A model generated the notes under the pieces. The model saw only the letters and a list, made by a program, of their open reading frames with translations. It searched no databases and was not told the origin of the DNA. From Thermosediminibacter litoriperuensis (GTDB lineage Bacteria; Bacillota; Thermosediminibacteria; Thermosediminibacterales; Thermosediminibacteraceae): 64,000 nucleotides of DNA. Positions 63,853-64,000 of this stretch are shown one piece after another. The stretch lies in assembly GCF_008124715.1 (NCBI RefSeq), contig NZ_VNHO01000003.1, positions 57,366-121,365 on the forward strand. The letters run 5' to 3'. The position numbers were made by a program, and so were the translations under genes. How positions within the stretch are numbered: position 1 is the stretch's first letter; each line of letters begins with the position of its first letter.

Positions 63853-64000
63853 AAATGGACAGAGTTGCAAAATAAAATCCCCACTTTTGCAACTCAAAAA
63901 TCCCCAAATTTGCAAAGGTCATTGCAGGCACCCCTAAAAACCTTTACCCTTGTAGTTAGGGAAATCTTAACTGCAAGGGAGGATTGGAGGATGCTCACAA
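63853..64000 (+). mobile_element. Left end of an IS21-like element, partial
   Basis: Two 19-base direct repeats with two differences (63874-63892 and 63897-63915, 23 bases apart) resemble the multiple terminal repeats of IS21-family elements. Then a perfect-but-one 12-base hairpin (63947-63979), an SD, and an ATG at 63991 (M-L-T) running off the window, as expected for the transposase gene. The element is inferred since its coding part is outside. Confidence 0.5.
63991..64000 (+). CDS. 5' end of a probable transposase gene
   Basis: ATG-CTC-ACA with GGGAGG eight bases upstream, cut by the window edge after three codons. Called only from its position after IS21-like terminal repeats. Confidence 0.4.

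Noticed and set aside
63666..63884. 72-codon minus-strand frame upstream of the HigB-like toxin
   Set aside because: No SD, no recognisable motif; overlaps the upstream region of the toxin. Could be a remnant but cannot be supported.
1..64000. CRISPR arrays, tRNA or rRNA genes
   Set aside because: No regularly spaced repeats and no recognisable tRNA or rRNA sequence seen on reading; a covariance-model search would be the decisive check.

Overview
The window looks like chromosome of an anaerobic, motile, amino-acid-fermenting Firmicute. Indicators are the ptb-buk, IorAB and LeuDH fermentation genes, sigma-54 enhancer-binding proteins, a sodium-translocating decarboxylase subunit, a CBS-type family II pyrophosphatase, NikR with an ECF S component, strong purine-rich Shine-Dalgarno sites and TTG/GTG starts. 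A Thermosediminibacter- or Thermoanaerobacterales-like thermophile is my best guess from gene content; this is inference, and there is no rRNA gene here to confirm it. I saw no tRNA, rRNA or CRISPR array.

Layout. 1-14 kb: a heptaprenyl diphosphate synthase (5' end cut by the window) converges on a YtpB-type terpene synthase. Then come an alkaline-phosphatase-like membrane protein with a glycosyltransferase, NikR with an ECF S component and a methyltransferase, a CBS-pyrophosphatase, a decarboxylase beta subunit with a 41-residue membrane partner, a CtpA protease, a UbiB kinase and a lipoprotein. 14-21.5 kb: the most notable region. A leftward operon has the order cmuB-cmuC-cmuA-fmdB, the order known from aerobic chloromethane-using methylotrophs. 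It is preceded by a short membrane peptide ORF and divergently flanked by a DcmR-like regulator (excisionase-type HTH plus MEDS-like sensor domain). It could feed methyl groups from a halomethane or another methyl donor into tetrahydrofolate. 21.5-26 kb: a partner-switching operon (kinase, STAS, PP2C phosphatase, STAS, FapA-like). 26-34 kb: an HD-GYP protein, an atypical response regulator, a peptide-binding lipoprotein, a UbiA prenyltransferase, transposase debris and an RlmD-type methyltransferase. 34-38 kb: a chemoreceptor, TrmL and a PHP phosphatase.

37.9-44 kb is a methionine locus: MetPS transporter, methionine gamma-lyase and NhaC transporter. The lyase has a sigma-54 promoter and two TyrR-like boxes next to a TyrR-type activator. 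44-51 kb is an oxidative amino-acid fermentation operon (LeuDH, butyrate kinase, phosphotransbutyrylase, IorA, IorB). It carries its own sigma-54 promoter, paired upstream repeats and a second activator. The chain is amino acid to 2-oxoacid, to acyl-CoA plus reduced ferredoxin, to acyl-phosphate, to acid plus ATP. 52-54 kb holds a glutamine-type ABC transporter, and 54.4-58 kb a zinc-ribbon protein behind a possible structured RNA, then flagellar FlgN-like, FliS, FliD and FlaG.

58-64 kb is accessory DNA: two toxin-antitoxin loci, both with toxin frames broken near the 3' end (one is a toxin-antitoxin-SecB-like chaperone module), a SWIM/SNF2 helicase, and what looks like the left end of an IS21-type element running off the window.
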